Source: Phycisphaerae bacterium
GTDB taxonomy: Bacteria > Planctomycetota > Phycisphaerae > Phycisphaerales > Phycisphaeraceae
NCBI GenBank assembly: GCA_030425705.1
Contig: JAUHZU010000011.1
Location: forward strand, 62,001 to 126,000
Length of the DNA stretch: 64,000 bases
Direction: 5' to 3'
In this document: piece after piece, positions 37,764 to 45,879 of the stretch
Numbering within the stretch: position 1 is the stretch's first letter
Layout of the letters: the number at the start of each line of letters is the position of its first letter
The notes under the pieces: generated by a model
The model's input: only the letters and a program-made list of their open reading frames with translations
Database searches by the model: none
What the model was told of the DNA's origin: nothing
Position numbers and translations under genes: made by a program

Positions 37764-38702
37764 ATGCCCATGGCTGATGAACTCGATGCCGATCACGCCC
37801 CGCGGCGCATCGCTGTGTCCGGCGCGACAGGCCTGGTCGGCAAGGCCTTGTGCGATGCGCTTCGTGATCGCGGCGACACGGCCTGCCCCATTGTCCGTTC
37901 GTCCAAGGGGCTGCCCGGCGAGGTGCTGTGGGACACCGACCACCACACCTTCGACGCCGAAGCGCTGACCGCTTGCGACTCGGTGGTCCACCTGGCCGGC
38001 GAGAACATCATGGGCCGGTGGACCGAAGAAAAGAAGAAGAGCGTCCGCGACAGCCGGGTCGACAGCACGAGGGCCCTGTCGGAGACCCTCGCGCGGCTCG
38101 ATACCGGGCCACGCACCCTGGTCTGCGCTTCAGCCATCGGATACTACGGCGATACCGGCCAGACAGGGGCACGGAACGAATCCGATCCGCCCGGCGACGA
38201 CTACCTCGCCGAGGTCTGCGTCCAATGGGAGGCCGCGACCCAGCCGGCGTCACAAGCCGGCATCCGCGTAGTCAACCTGCGCATCGGCATCGTGCTGTCG
38301 GCCGACGGCGGCGCGCTGGCTGCGATGCTCCCGCCGTTCAAGCTCGGGCTCGGCGGGCGCGTCGGGGCCGGCACGCAGTGGATGAGCTGGATCGGCCTGG
38401 CCGATATGGTGCGGATCATCCTGTTCGCGATCGACAACGAAACGCTCCGTGGCCCGTGCAACGCCGTCGCGCCCGAGCCGATCCAGAACACCGGGTTCAC
38501 CAAGGCCCTCGGCGGCGTGCTGGGTCGGCCGACCTGCCTGCCGGTCCCCGCGTTCGCGCCGAAGCTGTTGTATGGGCGGGAGGCCGCCGAGGCGCTGGTG
38601 CTCGGCAGCATCCGCGTCGTCCCCGACAAGCTGACTGAAGCGGGCTTCACGTTCGAGCACAGCGACCTGTCCGACGCGTTGCGGCACGAGCTTGGGCGCT
38701 AA
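37764..38702 (+). CDS. TIGR01777-type NAD(P)-dependent epimerase
   Basis: 312-residue protein of the SDR superfamily, YfcH/SulA-homologue branch. IAVSGATGLVGKALCDALRDRG is the NAD(P)-binding Rossmann motif. CDSVVHLAGENIMGRWTEEKKKSVRDSRVDSTRAL and CASAIGYYGDTG (with the Tyr expected at the active site) match the group, and the C-terminal WMSWIGLADMVRIILFAID and LGSIRVVPDKLTEAGFTFEH segments form the DUF1731 end. Substrate unknown. ATG at 37764 or 37770. It is 41 bases upstream of the photolyase gene, a frequent association in this family. Confidence 0.88.
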   Translation: MPMADELDADHAPRRIAVSGATGLVGKALCDALRDRGDTACPIVRSSKGLPGEVLWDTDHHTFDAEALTACDSVVHLAGENIMGRWTEEKKKSVRDSRVDSTRALSETLARLDTGPRTLVCASAIGYYGDTGQTGARNESDPPGDDYLAEVCVQWEAATQPASQAGIRVVNLRIGIVLSADGGALAAMLPPFKLGLGGRVGAGTQWMSWIGLADMVRIILFAIDNETLRGPCNAVAPEPIQNTGFTKALGGVLGRPTCLPVPAFAPKLLYGREAAEALVLGSIRVVPDKLTEAGFTFEHSDLSDALRHELGR

Positions 38703-38743
38703 CCGAGATTGCGCGGCCGCCACGAACCCCGACCGAGCCACCT

Positions 38744-40198
38744 ATGCCAACGACGATCGTCTGGTTCCGCCAGGACCTCCGCCTCGCGGATCACCCGGCC
38801 CTGAGCTTCGCGGCCGAGCGCGGCGCGGTGGTGCCGGCGTTTATCTGGTCACCCGAAGAAGAGGGCGACTGGCCCGTGGGCGCGGCGCGGCGTTGGTGGC
38901 TGCATCAGTCGCTGGGCAAGCTGGCCCATTCGCTGGAGCAGCTCGGCACACGCCTGATCCTCCGCCGGGGCAACGCGCTCGACACCCTGAAGCAGCTCGC
39001 CAAGGCATGTCATGCCGACACCATCGTCTGGCACCGTCGGTACGAGCCCGCCGCCATCGAGCGCGACAAGCGGGTCAAGCGCGGCCTCGCCGACGCGGGC
39101 ATCGACGCCCGCAGCTTCAATGGCCACCTGCTGTTCGAGCCGTGGGAACTGCAGACGCAGCAGGGCCGGCCGTACCAGGTCTTCACGCCGTACTACAAGG
39201 CGATGCAACATTTCCCCGAGCCGGATGCGCCCGAGCCGGCCCCGGAACGGTTGGATGCACCCATGAAGTGGCCGCGGTCGGACGCGCTGGACGACCTGCA
39301 ACTCATGCCAACGATCAAGTGGTACGGCGGGATGGCCGAGGCCTGGGTACCCGGCGAGCAGGGCGGAGCGAAACAGCTCAAACGGTTCGTCGAGGATCCG
39401 ATCGGTGACTACCTCGACGAGCGGAACAACCCGTCGGTCGTCGGCACATCGCGACTCTCGCCGTACCTGCATCACGGCGAGGTCGGCATCCGTCAGGCCT
39501 GGCACGCCGCGCGGAAGCGCACCGCCGGGAACGCCGGCGGGACACTCAAGAACAACGCGCTGGGCTACCTGCGGGAACTCGCCTGGCGCGAGTTCGGCTA
39601 CCACCTGCTCTACCACTTCCCGCGTACCCCCAACCATCCGCTCCGCGAAAAGTATGCCGGCTTCCCCTGGATCGACATGCGCCAGGGCCGGCACTGGCTC
39701 GAGGCGTGGCAGCAGGGAAAAACTGGCTACCCGATCGTCGACGCCGGGATGCGCGAGCTGTGGCACACCGGCTGGATGCACAACCGCGTCCGCATGATCG
39801 TCGCGTCGTTCCTCGTCAAGGACCTGCTGATCGACTGGCGGGAGGGCGCGAGATGGTTCTGGGACACATTGGTCGACGCGGACCTGGCAAACAACACCCT
39901 CGGCTGGCAGTGGGCCGGCGGCTGCGGCGCGGACGCCGCGCCGTACTTCCGCATCTTCAACCCGACGCTGCAGGGCGAGAAATTCGACAAGCACGGCGAG
40001 TACGTCCGCCGGTGGTGCCCGGAGCTGAAGGAGGTCCCCGACAAGTATCTGCACAAGCCCTGGGCCGCGCCGCCGCTGGCCCTGAAGCAGGCGGGCGTGA
40101 CGCTCGGCGAGGACTACCCCGAGCCGATCGTGGACCACAAGGAAGCCCGCGAGCGCGCGCTGGATGCGTTATCGCAGGTCAGCAGCAAAGATGACTGA
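38744..40198 (+). CDS. phrB: Deoxyribodipyrimidine photolyase (class I type)
   Basis: 484-residue light-driven repair enzyme for cyclobutane pyrimidine dimers. The N-terminal alpha/beta domain TTIVWFRQDLRLADHPAL binds the antenna cofactor; the C-terminal FAD domain has VGTSRLSPYLHHGEVG, LRELAWREFGYHLLYHFP, GYPIVDAGMRELWHTGWMHNRVRMIVASFLVKDLLIDW and NTLGWQWAGGCGADAAPYFRIFNP. The Trp residues expected for FAD photoreduction are in place. This makes CPD repair more likely than a cryptochrome role. The photolyase, the epimerase and uvrB together give two DNA-damage functions in 5 kb. Convergent with the MFS gene, 20 bases away. Confidence 0.94.
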   Translation: MPTTIVWFRQDLRLADHPALSFAAERGAVVPAFIWSPEEEGDWPVGAARRWWLHQSLGKLAHSLEQLGTRLILRRGNALDTLKQLAKACHADTIVWHRRYEPAAIERDKRVKRGLADAGIDARSFNGHLLFEPWELQTQQGRPYQVFTPYYKAMQHFPEPDAPEPAPERLDAPMKWPRSDALDDLQLMPTIKWYGGMAEAWVPGEQGGAKQLKRFVEDPIGDYLDERNNPSVVGTSRLSPYLHHGEVGIRQAWHAARKRTAGNAGGTLKNNALGYLRELAWREFGYHLLYHFPRTPNHPLREKYAGFPWIDMRQGRHWLEAWQQGKTGYPIVDAGMRELWHTGWMHNRVRMIVASFLVKDLLIDWREGARWFWDTLVDADLANNTLGWQWAGGCGADAAPYFRIFNPTLQGEKFDKHGEYVRRWCPELKEVPDKYLHKPWAAPPLALKQAGVTLGEDYPEPIVDHKEARERALDALSQVSSKDD

Positions 40199-40218
40199 CC
40201 ATTGGATCACTGGTCGGC

Positions 40219-41424
40219 TTATCCGTCTGGCTCGTCGTACACGGGAGGTTTTCTGGCCCGCGCCAGCGGCCACAACCCACCCACCAGCCCCACAGCAATC
40301 ACCGGCGACAAACCCAGCGTCATGCCGGCGATGGTGCTGCCCAGGGCCGTGCTGAGCTTGTGGCCCGCCATGCCCAGCGCCGGGCCGAGGCAGAACCCCG
40401 CGCCGATGACGGCCTCGTGGTCGCCGCCGGCCTCGACCGACGCGTTCTTCTCGATCATGCCGTAGTACAGCGACGCGGTGTAGATCACCCCGGACGTGAA
40501 GCCGAACACGACCTCGCCGACGAGCACCGGCCAGAGCGTCTCGGGCAGCAGGATCAGCAGCGTGCCGGCCGGCAGCGCTACCGCGCCGATCGCGAGCGGA
40601 AGTTTTCTGCCGTGCCAGCCCGACCACAGCCCGAGCCAGGCGAAGCTGACAACACGCATCGCGTAGAGCACACCCGCCAGCAGGGTCGCCGCCACCACGC
40701 CGTAGCCGAGCTGGTCGAACACCTCCGGCAGGTACGGGCCGAGCACAAACATGAGCGTGTAGCTAGAGAGCATCGACCACCGCGACGACGCGATCAGCGG
40801 GCGGTACCCACGGATGATGTCCGGCGGGATGCGCTCGGGGTGGTCGTCGTGCAGGTGCTCGGCACGCTTGGGGAAGGCCGCGAGCAGGATCACGATGCCC
40901 GCGAGGTTCAGCAGCCCGCACAGGGCGAACAGCGCCGGCTCCCACCACGCGATGAGCAGGCCGGACACGCCGACCGCCAGCACCGCCGACGTCGCCCAGG
41001 TCACATTGAACCGGCTGATCGCAACCGACGCCGCACGTGGGGCCCGACCCGCCACGACGTAGCTCTCAAAGATCGGCCACTGGATGCCCGAGACCGCGCC
41101 GAGCACCGGCCAGGTCCCCCAGAACATCGCGGACGTGGGCGAGAACGTCAGCAGCCCGCCGATGACGACCTGAACACCGAGCAGCAGCAGCAACACAAAC
41201 CGCTCGTTGCCCACGCCCGGCAGCCGGCGGACCATCCACTCCGCCAGGGCGTGGCTGCGGTGCGCCCCGGCCAGGTAGGTCACGCCGAACACCAGCGCGA
41301 GCAGCAGGTTCAGCATCACACCAAAGCCCAGCGCCTCCTTGGTGAAGAAGAACACCGCGTGCTCGGCCGACGCCGTCGCCATGCTGAGCAGGAACACCGC
41401 GATCAGGAGGGGCCTGGCACGCAA
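40219..41424 (-). CDS. MFS transporter
   Basis: 401-residue integral membrane protein with about 11-12 hydrophobic segments in two halves split by a charged loop (PKRAEHLHDDHPERIPPDII, about 195-215), the major facilitator layout. Substrate unknown; no drug- or sugar-specific motif was recognised. The proposed start is a TTG at 41424, two bases after the smpB stop, so it should be translated with smpB. Because TTG starts are common in this window, this is plausible, but an internal ATG (residue 15) would remove most of the first helix. Confidence 0.78.
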   Translation of the reverse strand: MRARPLLIAVFLLSMATASAEHAVFFFTKEALGFGVMLNLLLALVFGVTYLAGAHRSHALAEWMVRRLPGVGNERFVLLLLLGVQVVIGGLLTFSPTSAMFWGTWPVLGAVSGIQWPIFESYVVAGRAPRAASVAISRFNVTWATSAVLAVGVSGLLIAWWEPALFALCGLLNLAGIVILLAAFPKRAEHLHDDHPERIPPDIIRGYRPLIASSRWSMLSSYTLMFVLGPYLPEVFDQLGYGVVAATLLAGVLYAMRVVSFAWLGLWSGWHGRKLPLAIGAVALPAGTLLILLPETLWPVLVGEVVFGFTSGVIYTASLYYGMIEKNASVEAGGDHEAVIGAGFCLGPALGMAGHKLSTALGSTIAGMTLGLSPVIAVGLVGGLWPLARARKPPVYDEPDG

Positions 41425-41426
41425 CG

Positions 41427-41912
41427 TCAGATCCGCTTGCGGGTCATCGCCCGGCGCATGTCGCGCTCGGCGTCACGCTTCTTGATGTCGTCGCGTTTGT
41501 CGTAGCTCCGCTTGCCCTCCGCGAGGCCGATCTCCACCTTGATCCGCCCGTCCTTGAAGTACATCGCCAGCGGAACAAGCGTCACGCCCTTGGCCGTCGT
41601 CTGGCCGTAGAGCTTCTCGATCTGGCGCTTATGCGCGAGGAGCTTACGGACACCTTTTGGCGCGTGCTGGTTGACGCCGGCGTTGGGGTACATCGCGATG
41701 TCTACGTTGTGCATCCACAGCTCCATCGCGTTCGGGTTGACCGCGACGTAGCCCTCGCCGAGCGAGACACGGCCGTAGCGGATCGACTTCACCTCGCTGC
41801 CCTGCAGGACGACCCCGCACTCCAGCGTCTCGCTGATGTGGTAGTCGCGTCGCGCACGGCGGTTCTCGATCCGCGGCTCGAGGTTCTGCTTGTGCTTGTT
41901 CTTCTTGGCCAT
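41427..41912 (-). CDS. smpB: SsrA-binding protein SmpB
   Basis: 161-residue tmRNA-binding protein needed for rescue of stalled ribosomes. YHISETLECGVVLQGSEVKSIRYGRVSLGEGYVAV and LWMHNVDIAMY are the conserved core, with LLAHKRQIEKLYGQTTAKGVTLVPLAMYFKDGRIKVEIGLAEGKRSYDKRDDIKKRD completing the fold. The C-terminal basic tail that enters the mRNA channel ends KRI. The tmRNA gene itself is not nearby. It is just upstream of the MFS gene on the same strand. Confidence 0.96.
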   Translation of the reverse strand: MAKKNKHKQNLEPRIENRRARRDYHISETLECGVVLQGSEVKSIRYGRVSLGEGYVAVNPNAMELWMHNVDIAMYPNAGVNQHAPKGVRKLLAHKRQIEKLYGQTTAKGVTLVPLAMYFKDGRIKVEIGLAEGKRSYDKRDDIKKRDAERDMRRAMTRKRI

Positions 41913-42021
41913 GGCAGGGTGGCGGGTACGGTCGGCGCGAACCGGTGATTGTAGCGGTGCGGAGGGCGGACGGTCGGGCGCGTGCCACGGGTTGTAGGTT
42001 TACCGGGCGAGACCCGATCTC

Positions 42022-43404
42022 TTACTTCCCGACACAGAAGGTTGCGAAGACGCGGCCGATCACCTCGTCGGGCGTCAGCCGGCCGCCGAGCATGGCCAGT
42101 GCGTCCAGCGCCGAACGCAAGGCGTCGGCGAGCAGCTCGATCTCAGGGAGCGGACCCGCGTCGTGGGACCCGCTAAGCAATGAGATCGCCGTGTCCAGGC
42201 GGGCCGCCGCGGTCTGCAGCGCGGATTCGTGGCGGGGCTGTAGCGCAAGCATGTCGCCACCGACACTTACGCCCCGCGACCCGAGCCGCTCGCCCAGCAG
42301 CCCACGCAGCGCTGCGAGCCCCTCGCCTTGCTCGGCACTGACACACAGGTCGGCCCAGGCCTGCGGGGTGTCGCGGGGCAGCAGGTCGACCTTGCTCACG
42401 ACCCGCAGGGCGTCGCCGACAACGTCCGGGAGAGCGCTGTCACCCGTTGCGGTGTCGGCGGGGGTAATGCTCAGCACCAGATCGGCACGCCGGATCGCGG
42501 CGTGGGCGGCGTCCTGCGCGGCGGCGTCGAAAAGCCCCACGCCGGGCGTATCGAGCCCCGCGACATCAACCAGCATCAGCTCGATGGGCCGGCCCGCCGG
42601 GTCCGTCACCGTCAGGGGCTCTTCGATCACGTCGCGCGTCGTGCCCGGCAGGGGGTCGATCACGACACGCTCCCGGCCAAGCAGTGCGTTGAAGAGCGTC
42701 GACTTGCCGGCACTGGGCGGGCCGACCAGGACCACACGCGGCAGCGCCTCGACCGCACCCCACGGCCGGCTATTGCGTAGCAGCCGGTCAAGCGCACTGC
42801 GTTGGGCGGTGAGCCGGTCGCGCAGGTCGGCCGGGGCGATCGGCACGACGTCTTCCTGGTCGGTGAAGTCGATGCCCGCCTCGACCAGCGCGAGCAGGGT
42901 GCCGAGCGATTCGACCATGCCCTGCGCGGCGTGGCCGAGCTTGCCCTGCCGCAGCAGCGTCGCGGCGCGGAGCTGGCTGTCGCTGGTCGCGCTGATGGTC
43001 GCGGCGACGCCCTCGGCCTGGGTCAGGTCGATCCTGCCGGCGGTGTACGCCCGGAACGAGAACTCCCCAGGCTCGGCGAGGCGGGCGTAGCCGCCGGGCG
43101 CACCGATTGCCTGATGCAGCAGGCGATCGAGCAGCGCGGCGTTGCCCGGGACCTGCAACTCGGCGGCGTCCTCGCCGGTATAGCTGGCGGGCGATGCGAA
43201 ACGCAGCAGCAGGGCGGGCAGGCGCGGCCGGCGAATGCGTACCGGGATCAGGCGGCGCGACACGCAGGGTGTCGCTTTGAGCAGGTGGTCCAGCACCCGG
43301 CCGGTGCCCGGGCCGCTGATGCGCAGCAGCCCGCGTGGCGATCGCCCCGGCGGCGAGGCGACGGCGACGATCGTGTCGGGGCCGATGGGGCGGTCGGCGG
43401 TCAC
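42022..43404 (-). CDS. mnmE: tRNA wobble-uridine modification GTPase MnmE
   Basis: 460-residue GTPase that acts with MnmG to place the (carboxymethyl)aminomethyl group on U34 of some tRNAs, the step before MnmC. The N-terminal folate-binding domain starts DTIVAVASPPGR; the inserted G domain has GPPSAGKST, PGTTRD and DVAGLDTPG. The usual NKxD reads SKVD, a conservative change. The C-terminus ends FCVGK, the CxGK motif that provides the active-site Cys. The start is a GTG, five bases upstream of which lies the yidC stop, and the yidC-mnmE order is widely conserved. Confidence 0.95.
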   Translation of the reverse strand: MTADRPIGPDTIVAVASPPGRSPRGLLRISGPGTGRVLDHLLKATPCVSRRLIPVRIRRPRLPALLLRFASPASYTGEDAAELQVPGNAALLDRLLHQAIGAPGGYARLAEPGEFSFRAYTAGRIDLTQAEGVAATISATSDSQLRAATLLRQGKLGHAAQGMVESLGTLLALVEAGIDFTDQEDVVPIAPADLRDRLTAQRSALDRLLRNSRPWGAVEALPRVVLVGPPSAGKSTLFNALLGRERVVIDPLPGTTRDVIEEPLTVTDPAGRPIELMLVDVAGLDTPGVGLFDAAAQDAAHAAIRRADLVLSITPADTATGDSALPDVVGDALRVVSKVDLLPRDTPQAWADLCVSAEQGEGLAALRGLLGERLGSRGVSVGGDMLALQPRHESALQTAAARLDTAISLLSGSHDAGPLPEIELLADALRSALDALAMLGGRLTPDEVIGRVFATFCVGK

Positions 43405-43408
43405 CGGG

Positions 43409-45748
43409 CTACCGCTTGCGCTTCTTCTTAAACTGCTGGGGGCCGCGGTTCTTGCCTTGCTGTCCGGCCTCGGCGCGCTGCTGGGCCTGCTCCTGCGCCT
43501 TCGCCGCGGCGAGCTGCAAGCGGTGCATCAGCCCGCCGGGCTTGGGCTGCTTCTTCTCGAACAGCTTGCCCGACGCCTCCAGCTCCTTCACGTGCTTACG
43601 GACGATGTAGCTGTCGATGATCCCCGCCGCGGTGGACGCGCAGATGTACAGCGTCAGCCCGGACGGCGCGGAGTAGAGCATGATCGGGAACAGGAACGGC
43701 ATGATCCGCATGATCTTCTGCTGCTGGGCCTGCTGCTCGTTCGCGGGCGGCGGGGTCGTGAACTTCATGTTGAAGTAGAACGTCACGGCCATCAGCAGCG
43801 GCAGGATGTTGATCCCCGAGTAATCAAACGTGATCAGCAGCAGGTTGACGGTGCGCGGTTCGTTGAAGAACGTGATGAAGTGGTCCGAGCGGGAGAGGTC
43901 CGCGAGGAAGTGCCAGTTGCCAAAGAGCTGGAACACGCCGTAGAAGGCCGACTCGTGCCGCAGCTCGATCGCGTAGTAGAGCATCGCGTACAGCGCGATC
44001 CAGATCGGCATCTGCAGGAACATCGGCATGCAGCCCAATGCACCGGCTGCGGGGTTGATCCCCTTCTCGCGGAACAGCTTCATCTGTTCCTGCTGTACCT
44101 TCTGCGGGTTGTCGGCGTACTTCTTCTTGAGCTTCGCGATCTCCGGCTGGATCGCCGCCATCTGCTTGCTCATCTTCATCATGTTGATCTGCCCGCGCTT
44201 CGTCAGCGGGTGCAGGCAGACCCGCACGACCAGGACCAGCAGGATGATCGCCAGCCCCCAGTCCCGCAGCACGAAGTGGAACATCTGCAGCAGCCCCATC
44301 AGGCCGTGCGCGAGCCACTGGAACGTGCAGAACCCACACATCCCGCCCAGCGAGTAGCGGATCAGGTTGCCAAACCGCATCGCCGCGTAGGGCGGCTGGT
44401 CGTAGACCGCCTGCTTGCGCGGGCCCAGGAAGACGTCGAGCCCCAGGTCGGCGGGCTCGGTCGTGGCGCCGGGCGCGAGCTTGATCTCCCGGCTGGTGAT
44501 GATGAACAACACCGCGCGGTCGTCGGCCTTGACATCGGGGGCCTCATCGGCCGACGGGATCAGCCGGGTCTGGATCGTGGGGTAGGCCTCCTGCAGCGCG
44601 GTGATCTCCGAGGACTCCTCGGTCCCCGGGTCCGCATGCGCCGACGTGACGACCGCGAAGTAGCGGTTGACCGACGCGAGCCAGGCCAGCTCCTTCTGCT
44701 CGGGGTTGATCCGGGCGTTGGGCCAGACCGAGCCCCAGTCGCCCTCGCCGACCTTCTCGATCAGTTCGTGGCGGGGGACGTACCCGTCGTCGGCGCTGAT
44801 GCTGAACCGGCCCGGGTCGTGCTCGAGGTTGAAGTAGCCCAGCACGTACTGCCGGCTGCGGCCGCGGAGATAGTCGCCGCGGTCCCAGGTCATGTCGCCC
44901 TGCGCGAACTGCTCCCACTGGATCGTCATCGGGGCGTCGGTGAGGTTGCGCACCGACTGGTCGAGCTGCAGCGAGTACGAGCCCGGGTCGATGTGCAGCC
45001 GGCGGGTGATCTCCGCGATGGGCTCTGGCGTCTCGCCTCCGTTGGAGACAATGACCAGCTTGAAGGTGACGCTGCCGGCGTCCTGCACCGCGACCTCCCA
45101 GCCGCCGAGCCAGTGGCCGGCATCGTTGCGCATCACGAGCGGGACGCGCTGGCCGTTGATCACGACGGCGCGGGCGGCGTAGGACCCGAGCGCCGGGGTG
45201 CCTGAATCAGGATCGGCCTCGGCCACCGGCTCGACCAGGGTGTAGTGCGCTTCTTCACCCACATGCTCGAAGTAGTCGGTGAGCTGGACCTCCAGCAGCG
45301 CGGCCCGGTAGGGCGACAGCTCCACCTGCAGCTTGTAGCCGTCGGTGTCGTCGAGCGCGCCCAGCGTGATCGTGTCGAAGCCGCTGGGCAGCTCCGCGAA
45401 CCGCGCGGCGTAGCGTGGCTGCACCGCGTCATCTTCGCCGGGATCGGTCGGGGTGTCGGCCCCGTCGGGGTCGTCTGCCGGGTCCGCGTCGTCGCCGGTT
45501 GTCTCCGGGTTCTGCGCATCAGGTGGCGGTGCGGCTTCGGGGTTGGTGTCCGTCTGCGCATCGGTGTCGCCGTCGTCGTCCGCGGCAGGGGTGTCCGGCG
45601 TTTCGTCGCCGGCCTGGTCGGCGAGCTGCGCGGATGCAGTGCCGCCGGTGGGGTCATCGGTCGCGGTGCCGTTGACGTCACGCATGTACACCGCGACCAC
45701 CACGGCGAGCCCGATGGCGACGGCAAGGAGGGTGAGCACGAGTCTCAT
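43409..45748 (-). CDS. yidC: Membrane protein insertase YidC
   Basis: 779-residue insertase for membrane proteins. An N-terminal membrane helix (1-22) is followed by a long acidic, low-complexity linker (about 25-110, rich in Asp, Thr, Pro), a large periplasmic beta domain (about 110-480), then the conserved five-helix core. The catalytic groove Arg is in LVVRVCLHPLTKRGQINMMKMSKQM, and the cytoplasmic helix MAAIQPEIAKLKKKYADNPQKVQQEQMKLFREKGINP is present. A basic tail ends KKRKR. Unusually long because of the acidic linker. mnmE follows after four bases. Confidence 0.95.
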   Translation of the reverse strand: MRLVLTLLAVAIGLAVVVAVYMRDVNGTATDDPTGGTASAQLADQAGDETPDTPAADDDGDTDAQTDTNPEAAPPPDAQNPETTGDDADPADDPDGADTPTDPGEDDAVQPRYAARFAELPSGFDTITLGALDDTDGYKLQVELSPYRAALLEVQLTDYFEHVGEEAHYTLVEPVAEADPDSGTPALGSYAARAVVINGQRVPLVMRNDAGHWLGGWEVAVQDAGSVTFKLVIVSNGGETPEPIAEITRRLHIDPGSYSLQLDQSVRNLTDAPMTIQWEQFAQGDMTWDRGDYLRGRSRQYVLGYFNLEHDPGRFSISADDGYVPRHELIEKVGEGDWGSVWPNARINPEQKELAWLASVNRYFAVVTSAHADPGTEESSEITALQEAYPTIQTRLIPSADEAPDVKADDRAVLFIITSREIKLAPGATTEPADLGLDVFLGPRKQAVYDQPPYAAMRFGNLIRYSLGGMCGFCTFQWLAHGLMGLLQMFHFVLRDWGLAIILLVLVVRVCLHPLTKRGQINMMKMSKQMAAIQPEIAKLKKKYADNPQKVQQEQMKLFREKGINPAAGALGCMPMFLQMPIWIALYAMLYYAIELRHESAFYGVFQLFGNWHFLADLSRSDHFITFFNEPRTVNLLLITFDYSGINILPLLMAVTFYFNMKFTTPPPANEQQAQQQKIMRIMPFLFPIMLYSAPSGLTLYICASTAAGIIDSYIVRKHVKELEASGKLFEKKQPKPGGLMHRLQLAAAKAQEQAQQRAEAGQQGKNRGPQQFKKKRKR

Positions 45749-45879
45749 GAGGTCGGTCCGGCTCGGTGGGAAACGCCCGGGTGGGCCAGGGTCAGTCGTT
45801 CACACCCGCGTCGGCCGGGTCGGCCGGTGCCGCGGAATCGAACCGAGGAGTATACCCGGTCTGGTTGATTTGTCGGGGG

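Noticed and set aside
41913-42021. tmRNA gene next to smpB
   Set aside because: The 109-base gap is too short and has no tRNA-Ala-like ends.
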